34,162 nucleotides of DNA, from the NCBI GenBank assembly GCA_000697455.1, contig JNET01032540.1, positions 1-34,162 on the forward strand, read 5' to 3'. Origin of the DNA: Basidiobolus heterosporus B8920 (taxonomy: Eukaryota; Basidiobolomycota; Basidiobolomycetes; Basidiobolales; Basidiobolaceae). The notes beneath the pieces are model-generated. The model was not told where the DNA came from. It made no database searches and saw nothing but the letters and a program-made list of their open reading frames with translations. Shown here in pieces: positions 10,738 through 20,919 of this stretch. Position 1 is the first letter of the stretch; each line of letters begins with the position of its first letter. The position numbers and the translations under genes were made by a program.

Positions 10738-11767
10738 TTATTCTTTGACCTCGCCGCAATCAGTGATTTCGATCTTGTTCTGTATATATATATCGGTTAT
10801 AGAGTAATTTCGAAGTGTCAGTCAGGAATTCAGTCCAGATTACGAGGAAATCACTACGTACCTTTGTGGCGCCAGAGGTAGATCCTTCGGCTTCGATTTT
10901 AGTCAGAGTTTCGTTTCCTTCACTCAATTGACCAAAAACTAGTGCAACAAACTCAGGCATTTATCGAGATAAGACGTGTATTAAAATAATTACTTACCGA
11001 CGTGATGGTCGTTGAGCCATGGGGTATCTTGGAAACAAATGAAGAATTGGCTTCCATTAGTATTCTAAGATAAAAGTTCAAGTTAGTTTGCACTATGGTA
11101 TATTACGAATTGGAGCATTGACACTTACTTTGCCAGCATTAGCCATACTCAATATTCCCTAAATTATATTGTAATTGTTAGCTATTCATATAGAGCATGC
11201 AAAAAGTGAACTGAGTAGGTACCCTGCCAGTGTGTTTGAGAGTGAAATTTTCGCTATTAACGAATGTACAATGAGTATTGACAAACGAGCTATACATCGT
11301 GAATTATGAAACATACTCGGCGAACTTGTTGCCGTAAATTGATTCACCGCCACGTCCATCACCTCGAGTGAAATCTGTAAAGGAAGTAAGTAAAAGAAGA
11401 TTTTTCATGAAATACTACGCTTTACTTACCACCACCTTGAGCCATGAAGCCAGGGATCACGCGGTGGCTGTGTTAATAGCGTAGAGTTAGCAACCACTGT
11501 GGCAAATACGACCTAATGAAAGACTTACAAAATACTGTTTTTGAAGTGAAGTGGGACACCAGAAAGTCCCTTTCCTTTCTCACCAGTGCTAATTTTTCGA
11601 GAAAAGCTGTTAAAAGAAGAACAAATTTTTAACGGAAATATTATGAAGTACCATAAGGCTCTGAAGTTTTCGGCAGTCTTGGGGACAGTATCCGAAAAAA
11701 GTTTGAATACCATACGTCCGGCGGGCTTGCCAGCAATTGCAACCTCCATGAATACTTTAGGGTTCAT
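10738..11767 (-). CDS. CPR1: Cyclophilin A-type peptidyl-prolyl cis-trans isomerase
   Basis: Nine exons on the minus strand: 11652-11767, 11529-11588, 11430-11467, 11317-11374, 11223-11253, 11129-11158, 10998-11064, 10862-10938, 10738-10779; 172 residues, the normal size of cytosolic cyclophilin A. All eight introns are 55 to 82 nt with standard GT-AG ends. The active site is intact: Arg61, Phe66, Met67 and Gln69 in [12 protein letters not shown], and Trp127 in DTPWLNDHH (the cyclosporin-contacting Trp of CypA). The loop [19 protein letters not shown] is the version found in plant and fungal cyclophilins. No signal peptide or extra domain is present, so the protein is probably cytosolic or nuclear. 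It is divergent from bL19m over a 404-bp shared upstream region. Two exons are only 30 and 31 bases. Confidence 0.98.
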
Positions 11768-12171
11768 TTTTGTTTAATACGATTTCACTGTTGGTAGAGA
11801 ATGACAAGATATAATGAAGCTCATAGCATTAAGTAATAAATTTTTATCCAGCTAAAATTGGTGCCTACTTGCTGATTGGACTAGATCAAATCTTTGAAAA
11901 GTATATGCAATGAGAGTGAATATTTCGAGATGAAGTGAATGTGAGAGGTGATTTAAATTATTTCAAGCATGAACTAAATATCAATCTCAATAGAACTTAA
12001 TATTAAGATTGTTTCGATATTTTACATTGGTGGGGTTTCTAAAGAGAAATTTACAAATTTTGATCCAAATTGCAAGGCGAGACAGATGAAATTTTTGCTT
12101 TTTTACGTTAGCAAAGTAGCTATCTCTGTGGTGTTCTGCTCTGTTGTTCTATTTACACGAGATATTCAGAT
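11768..12171. promoter_or_regulatory. Bidirectional promoter region between cyclophilin and bL19m
   Basis: 404 bases between two divergent start codons, AT-rich. Both promoters and 5' UTRs must lie here. I see no clear TATA box or known operator. Confidence 0.5.
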
Positions 12172-12902
12172 ATGTTCCTAGCCAATAGCCTAAAAAATTC
12201 TTTGACAAAGTCATTCCAATCAGTTGGTGCACGTTGCTTCAGCAATTCTCGCTCTATTCTTGGTGAGTCAAGTTTCTATTTAACAATATTTCTCCTTCGC
12301 ATCTGGCAGACCTACATGCCAGATTCGTTCAATTTCTTTTTAAAGAAGGATTCTGTACATGTTTCAGATATATGTATCAACACTTCTTTATGTCTTATTC
12401 TTACTAATTGACTCTTTCAGGCCTCGCCAAGTATGAGGTTCCTGAGCACGTAATTGTCCCCGAGAAACAATTTCAAGCACCTTCCTTGAAAGGAAAAAAC
12501 ATTATGGAAGTTATCAAACGTGAAGGTATCGAGCGTGCCGATTTGGATAAACGTACCCACATGTTCCGTGCTAACGGAAAGGATCGTGTTCGCCCCGGGT
12601 CTGTTCTTTTAGTCGAGACTTATAATGCTAAATCCAAAGACGCAGTATCATCCTTCATGGGTGTTTTGATTGCCATTCGTCGTAAAGGCATTGACTCGTC
12701 TATTACTCTGCGTAACATTATACTGAAGGTCGGAGTAGAGCAAAGATTTTCCATTTATTCACCACTCGTGAAGTCCATTCAGGTGCTTAAGGTGGGTGAA
12801 GGATTCAGAAGAGCCAAACTATACTACCTTAGAAACCAACCTGGAAAGGCCTTCAAGCTCAAGGGTCTCAGGAAAAGAAGTACAGATCGCTTGGGAAACT
12901 AA
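12172..12902 (+). CDS. IMG1: Mitochondrial large-subunit ribosomal protein bL19m
   Basis: Two exons, 12172-12262 and 12421-12902, separated by a 158-nt intron (donor GTGAGT, acceptor TTTCAG, branch TACTAAT); 190 residues. Residues 1-30 are a basic, Ser-rich mitochondrial presequence (NSLKNSLTKSFQSVGARCF). The rest is the L19 fold, recognisable by the pattern PGSVLLVETYN...FMGVLIAIRRKGIDSSITLRN and by VEQRFSIYSPLVKSIQVL, then YYLRNQPGKAFKLKG near the C-terminus. bL19 lies at the interface between ribosomal subunits. The length is typical of fungal mitochondrial homologues. Confidence 0.95.
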
Positions 12903-13886
12903 CGTTGTTAGATTAAGCATGGCCTATCCAATATTCACTCAGTTAGCGGATTTATCAATTTTCTTTAAGCTAGTTGGAATTGACCATAAGCATTATCACG
13001 TATATCTTTGATAGACCCTCTCACACAGCAGGCTCATCTTCGAAGCAGATTATTTGAATTCATCCATTCATTTATATTAGAAACATTTCAACTCATTAAA
13101 CAACAAACAAGCAGATTGTAATGAATTTTTATTGTACCTAATTAGCACCACAAATCTTAGTTATCGGAGTTTAGTACGAGTGACTTGATTTCCTAAGCAA
13201 CAAACTGGATTAATCAAAACTATATGATGTATCTGCATTCAATACTAGGTTAACGATGGTCATTGTCTTCTGAAGCTTACAACAATACAGGCGAAGAAAG
13301 AAGACGAAGGAAAACAAGGTTTGAATACGCCATGAATATATGCTAATCCGCATATAGAGAACCACCACTGCTCCGAAGCCAATAATATACATGTGGCATA
13401 ATACTGATTTCCCTTTTCGTGACAATCGAGTGAGATCATTTTCGAATATAGCCACCAGATACGTATGCCTGATGGTAGCCATGAACATTACCTTTTACAT
13501 TAGGGAATAATAGGAAAATGCAGTCAAATGATTACAAGATATGATGTACGCATATGAATACAAATTTACTTTTTAATTAAGTTGAGAAGGGGTTTCTGCC
13601 TCGTATAGCTAATTTGGTCTCTAGGCCATTTCAACCCCGATTCTAGGTGGTGGAAATGCATTAAGATCATTCGTCCGTCAGGCAAATACATCGCTGGAGG
13701 TTAGGGTTGGTTTGCGTTTGCATCAATCATTAGGATTAATGCCCAGTAAATTTTTACTTAATTCCCCTAATAGACCAAATACAATTCTAACTACTTCCTA
13801 AAACAATTAAAGTCAAGAACGTTAACCTTGCACTGCTTGGATATATTTCTACAACATTTCTATTTTTTGTATACCTCTTATCGAAC
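12903..13886. other. Intergenic region with one doubtful minus-strand ORF
   Basis: About 1 kb between bL19m and the PP2A subunit, AT-rich. A minus-strand frame at 13210-13488 (92 residues, ATG start) contains two hydrophobic stretches that could span a membrane, but I recognise no family and see no supporting splice or codon pattern, so it is not called as a gene. A TTAGGG-like motif is at 13701-13706. The right end is the PP2A subunit promoter. Confidence 0.35.
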
Positions 13887-15853
13887 ATGACTGAGAATGA
13901 CGGTGGATGGAGATTTGCTCAATGCTTTGGTGATAAAGGGGAGGTTGAAGATATTTCTGAAGGTAATTAGTGAATTTTGTCTATTTGTGTTTAAAGTTCG
14001 GGTTCTACAGTTCAGAATTTTTCGTAGAACTCATACAGTTGTACTGTCACTTTGTAATGTTGCTATATATATATATATATATCTCGCCGTATTTACATAC
14101 CCCCAATACATACTAGTTATACAATAGTAACGTTATTTGCCTCTCTATAGTTGATATCATTTCAACAGTAGAATTCGATCACACTGGCAATTATCTTGCG
14201 ACTGGAGATAGAGGAGGCAGGGTTGTGCTATTCGAGAGAAACGATGGCGTAAACATGTTTTCTTTTATTTAACCTAGTCAAGCATACAGTCTAAATACCT
14301 ATTCGTAAATATAGAAAAAAGGCTGCGAATATAAATTCCATACGGAGTTCCAGTCTCACGAACCTGAATTCGACTACTTAAAAAGTTTGGAAATCGAAGA
14401 AAGGATTAATAAAATCAGATGGTGCAAACGCCAGAACTCTGCGCATTTTCTGTTATCAACAAATGGTATGGTTCATTTTTATTATTGTCTTGCAAAAGCG
14501 GCATTCGAATCGAATGAAAAGCAAACACTACCATAATCCTTCCCCTCCACACATATAGATAAAACGATCAAGTTGTGGAAAGTTTTTGAGAAATCTCTCA
14601 AAGTTGTTTCTGAAAGAAATGTACCCCACGGGATGAATCGCCCTCTTTTAAGCAACAACTCGCTCAAACTTCCTAAGCTTACCCACCATGACACTATTGT
14701 TGCCGCTGTACCTCGGAAAATCTATTCCAATGCTCATGCCTATCACATCAACTCTATTTCCATGAACTCGGATGGCGAGACCTATCTCTCAGGAGATGAT
14801 CTCAGAATCAATCTATGGAATTTAGATATCAGTGATCAAAGCTTCAGTATCCTTTTTTGGTGACAGACAACTGCCAACAAGAGTAAAGTCAGTCATAACA
14901 TCCTTGACTAACCTTCACAGATATTGTTGATATTAAGCCAGCTAATATGGAGGAACTGACCGAAGTCATTACTGCTTCCGAGTTTCATCCTTCTCATTGC
15001 AACATGTTTATGTATAGTAGTAGCAAAGGCTCCATAAAGCTATGCGATATGCGAGAAGCAGCTTTATGTGATCGCTATGCCAAAAGTAACAAGCCTTCTA
15101 CAATTTTCTGGAGAGATGGTGATTACTAATCGTTTTCTTTCTAATTCTTGTTGCGTAGTGTTTGAAGAAGAGGAAGATCCAAGCAGCAGGTCGTTTTTCT
15201 CTGAAATCATCTCTTCTATTTCGGATGTGAAATTTAGCACCGATGGCCGTTACATATTGTCTCGCGACTACCTAACCTTGAAGATCTGGGATATCAATAT
15301 GGATAGCAAACCAGTTGAGACCATTAATGTTCATGACTATCTTCGAAGCAAGCTATGCGATCTTTACGAAAACGATTGTATTTTCGATAAATTCGAATGC
15401 AATATGAGCGGAGATGGAAAGTATCCTTTTTTGATCCGTTTTATCTGTGAGCAGTTCCTCAAACCGTGCCATGCTTGTTTGTCTCCTTGATTCAGGCTTT
15501 TACAATAGCTCCATTCTAACAGGCTCTTATAGCAACTACTTCCATATCTTTGATGCGAAAAACAAGAGTGAAGTAACTCTACAGGCGGATAAAAGTGCTT
15601 TCAAAGCTAAGCGCATTGGCTCCACTAAAAATAAGTTGTCATTTGGACGCTCTAGTAAAAATGGTAGAAAGGAGATTAATCCAGATATGATGGAGTTCAA
15701 CAAGAAGATTCTTCACACCTCATGGCATCCGAGAGAAAATACTATTGCAGTTGCAGCAACGAATAATCTCTTTATTTTCTCGTAAGTTCACAAGAGTACG
15801 GTTTGATGTTATTGAGGCTAATGAACTTTGACCATTGTAGACAAACTTATTAA
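13887..15853 (+). CDS. CDC55: PP2A regulatory subunit B (PR55/Cdc55 family)
   Basis: Eight exons: 13887-13962, 14151-14248, 14315-14465, 14559-14846, 14921-15085, 15159-15420, 15509-15781, 15841-15853; 441 residues (human PPP2R2A 447). The protein is a seven-bladed WD40 propeller that recruits substrates to protein phosphatase 2A. Diagnostic blocks are [79 protein letters not shown] and [16 protein letters not shown], all nearly the same as in animals and yeast. The acceptor of exon 7 was placed at 15508 rather than the nearer CAG, because only this keeps the frame into [15 protein letters not shown]. The last exon adds only four residues. Intron 1 (188 nt) contains a TA microsatellite. Confidence 0.97.
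14064..14082. repeat. TA microsatellite in CDC55 intron 1
   Basis: About nine TA units in the longest intron of the PP2A B subunit gene. It has no sign of function. Confidence 0.8.
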
Positions 15854-16312
15854 GCAATTAGTTGATAGCCCGTTTCTTGAGAAACCATACACCATATATC
15901 ACCTACGGAGTCATATTTCCTTATTAATTGTTTGATTCTTGAGTCATACCAGTAATTTCTTTTCATGCGCATTTTAAAGTAAGTAACTCCATATGTTCGT
16001 GATGGTTTGATAGTTCGTAGAACATATGGTTTATACTTCAAATATCATGTCTGCTTCAACATGCAAATCCTGTAAATTGTTTGAGAAATACAATTGCTTA
16101 TTTTTCTTACCCAATTTCAATCTGATTTATCCAAGAAAATACGAAATCGTTTCATCATATTATTATACATGAATGATCATTTTTTTCTGAGCCTTGTCAA
16201 TTGTTGGGCTGATCCAATCAATCAAGAATTATGAACAATTCTCAAAATTTCATTTTCACGGTAACATTTATAGATTTGATAATGCTATGTGACCTTAGAT
16301 TCTTTGATACCG
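15854..16312. other. Spacer between CDC55 and FIP1
   Basis: AT-rich spacer holding the CDC55 3' UTR and the FIP1 promoter. A 63-codon minus-strand frame at 15850-16041 overlaps the CDC55 stop and looks like chance. Confidence 0.45.
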
Positions 16313-19094
16313 ATGTCAAACAGCGCGTCTGGAAAATACATGGAAGAAGACGATCTAGACGATTTCTTGTACGGTGATTCTGCCAACGGTACAGCTATTG
16401 GTAATATATGCACGTGTTTGTATATCTTTGCCAAGACAATCATTCATTAACTACTTGTATTTTTAGGATCTGCACAAAACGAAAATAATGGTTTGTAGCA
16501 TTTGTTTAATATTTGCTTCTCTTTTTTCTTTGGACTACTTTTTTTACTTGTGTATTACTTTCGTTTTTCAAACATCTTACAGAATTAAATAAACTCATTG
16601 TTTTCTTTTAAATACCCACAAATAGAAGACGATTATTATGAACTATATGGTGGCAAAGAAGAGACAAGGTTGGAGCTGTTACTATTCTTTTTTGTTCTTT
16701 CCTGTTCTATTTGCGGGTTATCTAACTTTCGTGTAACAAGTGTAAATACCTCACAGGGGGACGAGCAGCATAAGATTGACATAGATAATACCATCGTAGA
16801 CGATGACGTCGATTATGGTGACGATAATGAAGAAGACAATCAAGAGGAAGAAAAGAACAATGAAGCTGATGCTGACGGTGATGAGGATGAAGACAGTGAT
16901 TCCGTTAGTAAATCATAACCAATGCCCAATGCTATTAAATAGGTTTCTGACACTCTATTAGGATATCGAGTTTGTCACAGAAATGCCCGAAGATGAGAAT
17001 CACGATGGGGAAGGCAGGTATGGATATTTTTTGACTGAATGAAGAAACTCTTTCTTTAGAGAATATATGTTCATCCTACCTACCTAAAGGCGAAACTCAC
17101 TTGTCAATATCAAGCCCAATCAATACCAGAAAAATACCAACTCTTCTGGCAACAACCAAGGTGACTGATTTTGTTTGTTTTACTTGTCGACAATCTGACT
17201 TACATATATATATTCATCGCTGATCCAGACGGAACACAACAAGCCACCGCTGCTAATCGTCCTGGAGGAATCGATATTAACGCTGTCGGTGAAATAGAAG
17301 GACAGAGTATATTCGAAGTTGATCTTGATTCGTTCGAAGATAAGCCTTGGAGAAAACCAGGTATGAATCGAAGAGTAATGGAATAGACCGTGTTCTCGAA
17401 AACTAAAATATCGCTGATACTTAAGGTGCTGATCTTACGGACTATTTTAATTACGGCTTTAATGAATATACTTGGAGGCTCTATTGTTCAAAGCAAAAGC
17501 AGATGAGAGAAGATCAATTCTTGCGCAAAAGAATTAACGTATGAAACACGGCTATGGTTTAGGATGTCATCCGCATTATATTATAAGAAACTTACATCAT
17601 ATTTCACTTCAAGGTGTACGAATCTAAACCCGATATGATGGGTGATATGCCACCAGACATGCCACCTTTTGGTGGCCCAATGTTTGATATGCCGCCCCAT
17701 GGACCTGGCCCATTCAGATTCCCACCTTCTCCTGCTCAGAGAATGAGTAAGTATTGCTTTACAATGTCAATTTGAGATACCATCCTTACAGTATTCAATC
17801 GATAGTGCGTAGACCAGGGGATCAAGAAGAATCGTCCGCTATTCAAGTAGTTTCTAGTGATCGAGAAAATATGGGCGAAAAGTAAGAATCCCTCCTTAAA
17901 TTGAATCCGTGTCAAGTACTAACTATTTTATAGTGATATGCCTGGTCGTATGAGACCGGATTTTATGAACCCAGAACGCTTTCCAAATAATTTCCCTGTA
18001 CCACCGCCAATGCCTATGGGCATGTTCCCTCCGGTTATTTCTTTTTTACCACTTTTTTCATTTTCACTGAAACTCATTTTTGTTGCTTTTGAATTGTAGG
18101 ACATGGTCCCACCTGGTGCAATGCCCCCTTCGATGTTCATGGGAGGACCAGACATGGGCCCTCCAGGTCCACTGGTTTATGATCCTGGTTTCCGTGGTGG
18201 CAGAGGTCGAGGGATGATCCGGCCCAACCAACCTATGATTAGAGGAACTCTACGAGGAAGAGGTCGAGGAAACATGTCACCCAAAGATGACAAATTATCA
18301 AATCCAAATGAAGAGCATCATCGTCGGTTTATTGATTTTTTATATTGGCGATGAGAATAGTATTGTAACCGTGTGTTTGTATTTTAGCGCGAGAGGGTGA
18401 TATGAGCAACAATAATGCTAACATGAATAACAACAAGATGCCCAGTATGAATAGAGGTCCTGGTGGACCTCATATGAACCCAGGTGTGATGAGAGAGCGC
18501 AATGCACCACCCTCTGGTCGTCCCGGAGGATTTGAACCAAGTGACCCTCCTAGCTCAGATCGCCGCAGAAGGTTTTTACTCGAATATTGTCGTCTAGTTG
18601 GCGTCTAAGCTTATAATCTTATCTTTATCATTAGCAATTCTCAAACTTCAGATAGAGTGACTGATCATGGAGATGATGAGAGACATGATAAACATTTCAA
18701 GGATGATAGAGAGCGAAACAGAGACAGAGATCGATCTGATCGTCATCGCGACAAGTCGAGCCGAGAAAAGGATTCAAAAGTACAATACACAATCTTCAAT
18801 TTCTATGCTATCCAAGACTGACATTGATGTGATATTATCCAGGATCGGTGGTCTAAACGGGAAGAGACTCGCTCGAAAGAGAGTAGTCGAGACAGTGGAA
18901 GAGATAGAGATAATGATCGTGATAGGCATGATGACCGTGGCTCAAGAGACAGGTAATCTAGCCCTAACCCTAACTTTGAGTAATTTATGAATTTTTAACT
19001 CATCCATGGTAGCAAATCAAGTAGGAAACGGATCTACGACTCAAGAGATGACGATGACAATCATCGTCGTTCTACGTCAAAAAGAAGACACTAA
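16313..19094 (+). CDS. FIP1: Pre-mRNA 3'-end processing factor Fip1 (FIP1L1-like)
   Basis: Sixteen exons: 16313-16400, 16467-16490, 16626-16668, 16741-16903, 16962-17017, 17090-17160, 17229-17360, 17426-17538, 17614-17746, 17806-17881, 17934-18033, 18100-18322, 18388-18571, 18635-18779, 18843-18952, 19013-19094; 580 residues (human FIP1L1 594). The N-terminus is acidic ([12 protein letters not shown] and later runs of Asp/Glu), as in the poly(A)-polymerase-binding part of Fip1. The family signature [20 protein letters not shown] lies at about residues 186-205. A Pro/Met/Gly-rich middle with RGG-like GRGRG repeats follows, and the C-terminus is a long Arg/Asp/Glu/Ser mixed-charge tail like that of animal FIP1L1, ending in RRH. 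The protein links poly(A) polymerase to CPSF on U-rich RNA in the nucleus. The least certain junctions are the donors at 16668 and 18322 and the acceptor at 17089. Confidence 0.92.
18962..18973. repeat. Telomere-like (CCCTAA)2 inside FIP1 intron 15
   Basis: Two CCCTAA units in the 60-nt last intron of FIP1, just after the donor. The sequence supplies CTAAC motifs but sits too far from the acceptor to be the usual branch site. Confidence 0.7.
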
Positions 19095-19869
19095 ATTCTG
19101 TGCATCTCGATAATATCACACCATTCCCTACTTCGTAAATTTATTTTGGAATAATTCCGAAACTTGTTAAACAAGGCCTAAAGTTATATAACTGAGTTCA
19201 TGGCATGATGGCTCGCAGCCGCAAGAACACCTTCGTGGTTGTACACGTTTTTGCTTAACTTTTTTTGATCGTTGTCTATTTAACATGTAGTTTCTTAGCT
19301 GTTTTTAGATATTAAATTCAATATATTCATGTTCGATCTTGAAATTTTTCACATTCAGAGGCTTCGAACCAACATACCTCAAGCGAATTTAAGAGTTTGA
19401 TTCTTTGCACAACATCATAACTTTGAGGATTAGCCTGACAGTTATATGGACGAATGTGATACTATCTTTTTTATGGAACACACAATAATATATCATATAC
19501 ATCCCTTCATTTATTACCCTTCCAGCCCAAATATCTACTGGTATCAATTTGAGTTCTTACCTACAATTACTTGAGATTCGTATTCTAGTTCATTTAATTG
19601 GGGAATATCCAATATTAGTTTAATAAGCTTGTATTGAACTACTAAACAGAACTGTATACTTGTTATTTGTAAGGTTATCATAGGAAGCCTTCATAAAAAT
19701 ATACCGAAACTTTACCTTCACTGTAGTTTATAACGACAATTTTTCTGACATGGAACCTTAGTTCTTTATCCCTGGAGCATAGTAAACAAGCCTGAACTAC
19801 TGTTACACCTACAAGTGTACGAATTCTACAAATTCCCAGTCTTTCAACAAATACAAATTGTTGCTCATT
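19095..19869. other. Spacer between FIP1 and gene D
   Basis: AT-rich spacer with the FIP1 3' UTR and any promoter of gene D. A 79-codon minus-strand frame (19678-19917) overlaps gene D exon 1 and has no recognisable similarity. A GGTTCGAAGCC-like box on the minus strand near 19367 was checked for a tRNA and does not fold as one. Confidence 0.4.
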
Positions 19870-19970
19870 ATGGCTCAACAATCGACAAAAAACGTGTGGG
19901 AGAGTGATAAATTGCATTTTAAAGCTCTATTGAGTTAATAATATTTTTTGTATTTTAACACAAGTTTCAA

Positions 19971-19984
19971 TATATATATATATA
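19971..19984. repeat. TA microsatellite in gene D exon 2
   Basis: Seven TA units encoding the YIYIY part of the LUFS domain. Given the acceptor at 19964, one TA unit fewer would restore the reading phase used in gene C. Confidence 0.8.
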
Positions 19985-20420
19985 CGACTACGGCCTAAAA
20001 CGCAACTGGACCAACGCAGCACAAACCTTGCTGACTGAAGCTCAGGTTGCTAGTGATTCTGTTGTTCTTATTGATTCTTCCCTTGGCTTTTTATATGAAT
20101 GGTGGGTGGTGTTTTTGGACATATTCTCAACAAAAAACAATAAGGCTGGCAGCAAAGATGTGCAATCATTTATAGAAGTATGTAAACCTCAAGCAGATAC
20201 ACTCTTGTATCGAAGCGTTTCAATTTTCACCAGATAATTTATTCCTCAAACTCAATTAATAAGGGACTGAGTTTGAAAGTGGAAAAAAATATTTGGGTGC
20301 AACAGCCTGGTCAAACTCTATCTGCTGTCTCGCAAAATCAGCAGGCAACTACTTCTCACATGGGTAAACCACAAAATCCAACCAATAGTATAAACAGTCC
20401 CAGTATCAATTCCCTTCGGC

Positions 20421-20919
20421 TGAACATGGGACAATTCATGGGTATGTAGTGGGATATTGTATTTTGCTGTTTCGATGGTTGGGTGGGGGGAGAGAAGAGA
20501 TGAAGCGTGCAGGGGAGTGTAGGAGAGTGTAGGAAAGATACTCACGAAAGCTTCACGATTGTAGGCAATAATGCAGGGCAAAGTCCGGGACAAGCGCAAG
20601 CACAACTGCTAGGGAAGGGATGGCAACAGAACCTAACACCTCAGGTATGGAAGGAGCAGGTTATTTGTGAGGTGGCGAAGGGAGTGAAAGGATGAGGAGA
20701 AACTAACCAGAGATTTCTATTTGACGTGTAGCAAATCCAATTCTTGCAACAAAGGAGCATGCTTATGCAACAACAGCAAACCCGAATGATGATGAGTGGA
20801 CAGAATGGGCCACAAGCTAGTGGAGCTGGAGGGATGGGTGCACAGAATGCGGCGATGCTTGGAGGGAATGTGGGAAACATGACTCAAATGATGATGCAAC
20901 AGCAATTCTTACGAATGCA
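20421..20919 (+). repeat. 499-bp inverted identical tract, copy in gene D
   Basis: Identical to the reverse complement of 5124-5622, including two complete introns (123 and 87 nt). On the left it joins a stretch that aligns with gene C exon 4, so the material corresponding to the rest of exon 4, exons 5 and 6 and most of exon 7 is missing here. On the right it ends in ACGAATGCA, after which the Gln-rich sequence differs from C. Confidence 0.95.

Noticed and set aside
13210-13488. 92-codon minus-strand frame with two hydrophobic stretches
   Set aside because: No known family, no splice or codon support, and the AT-rich spacer easily yields hydrophobic frames. Kept only as a note in the intergenic entry.
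19360-19400. Possible tRNA B box (GGTTCGAAGCC on the minus strand)
   Set aside because: The flanks do not form a T-arm or an acceptor stem, and no A box lies at the right distance.
19678-19917. 79-codon minus-strand frame upstream of gene D
   Set aside because: It overlaps gene D exon 1 antisense and has no recognisable domain.
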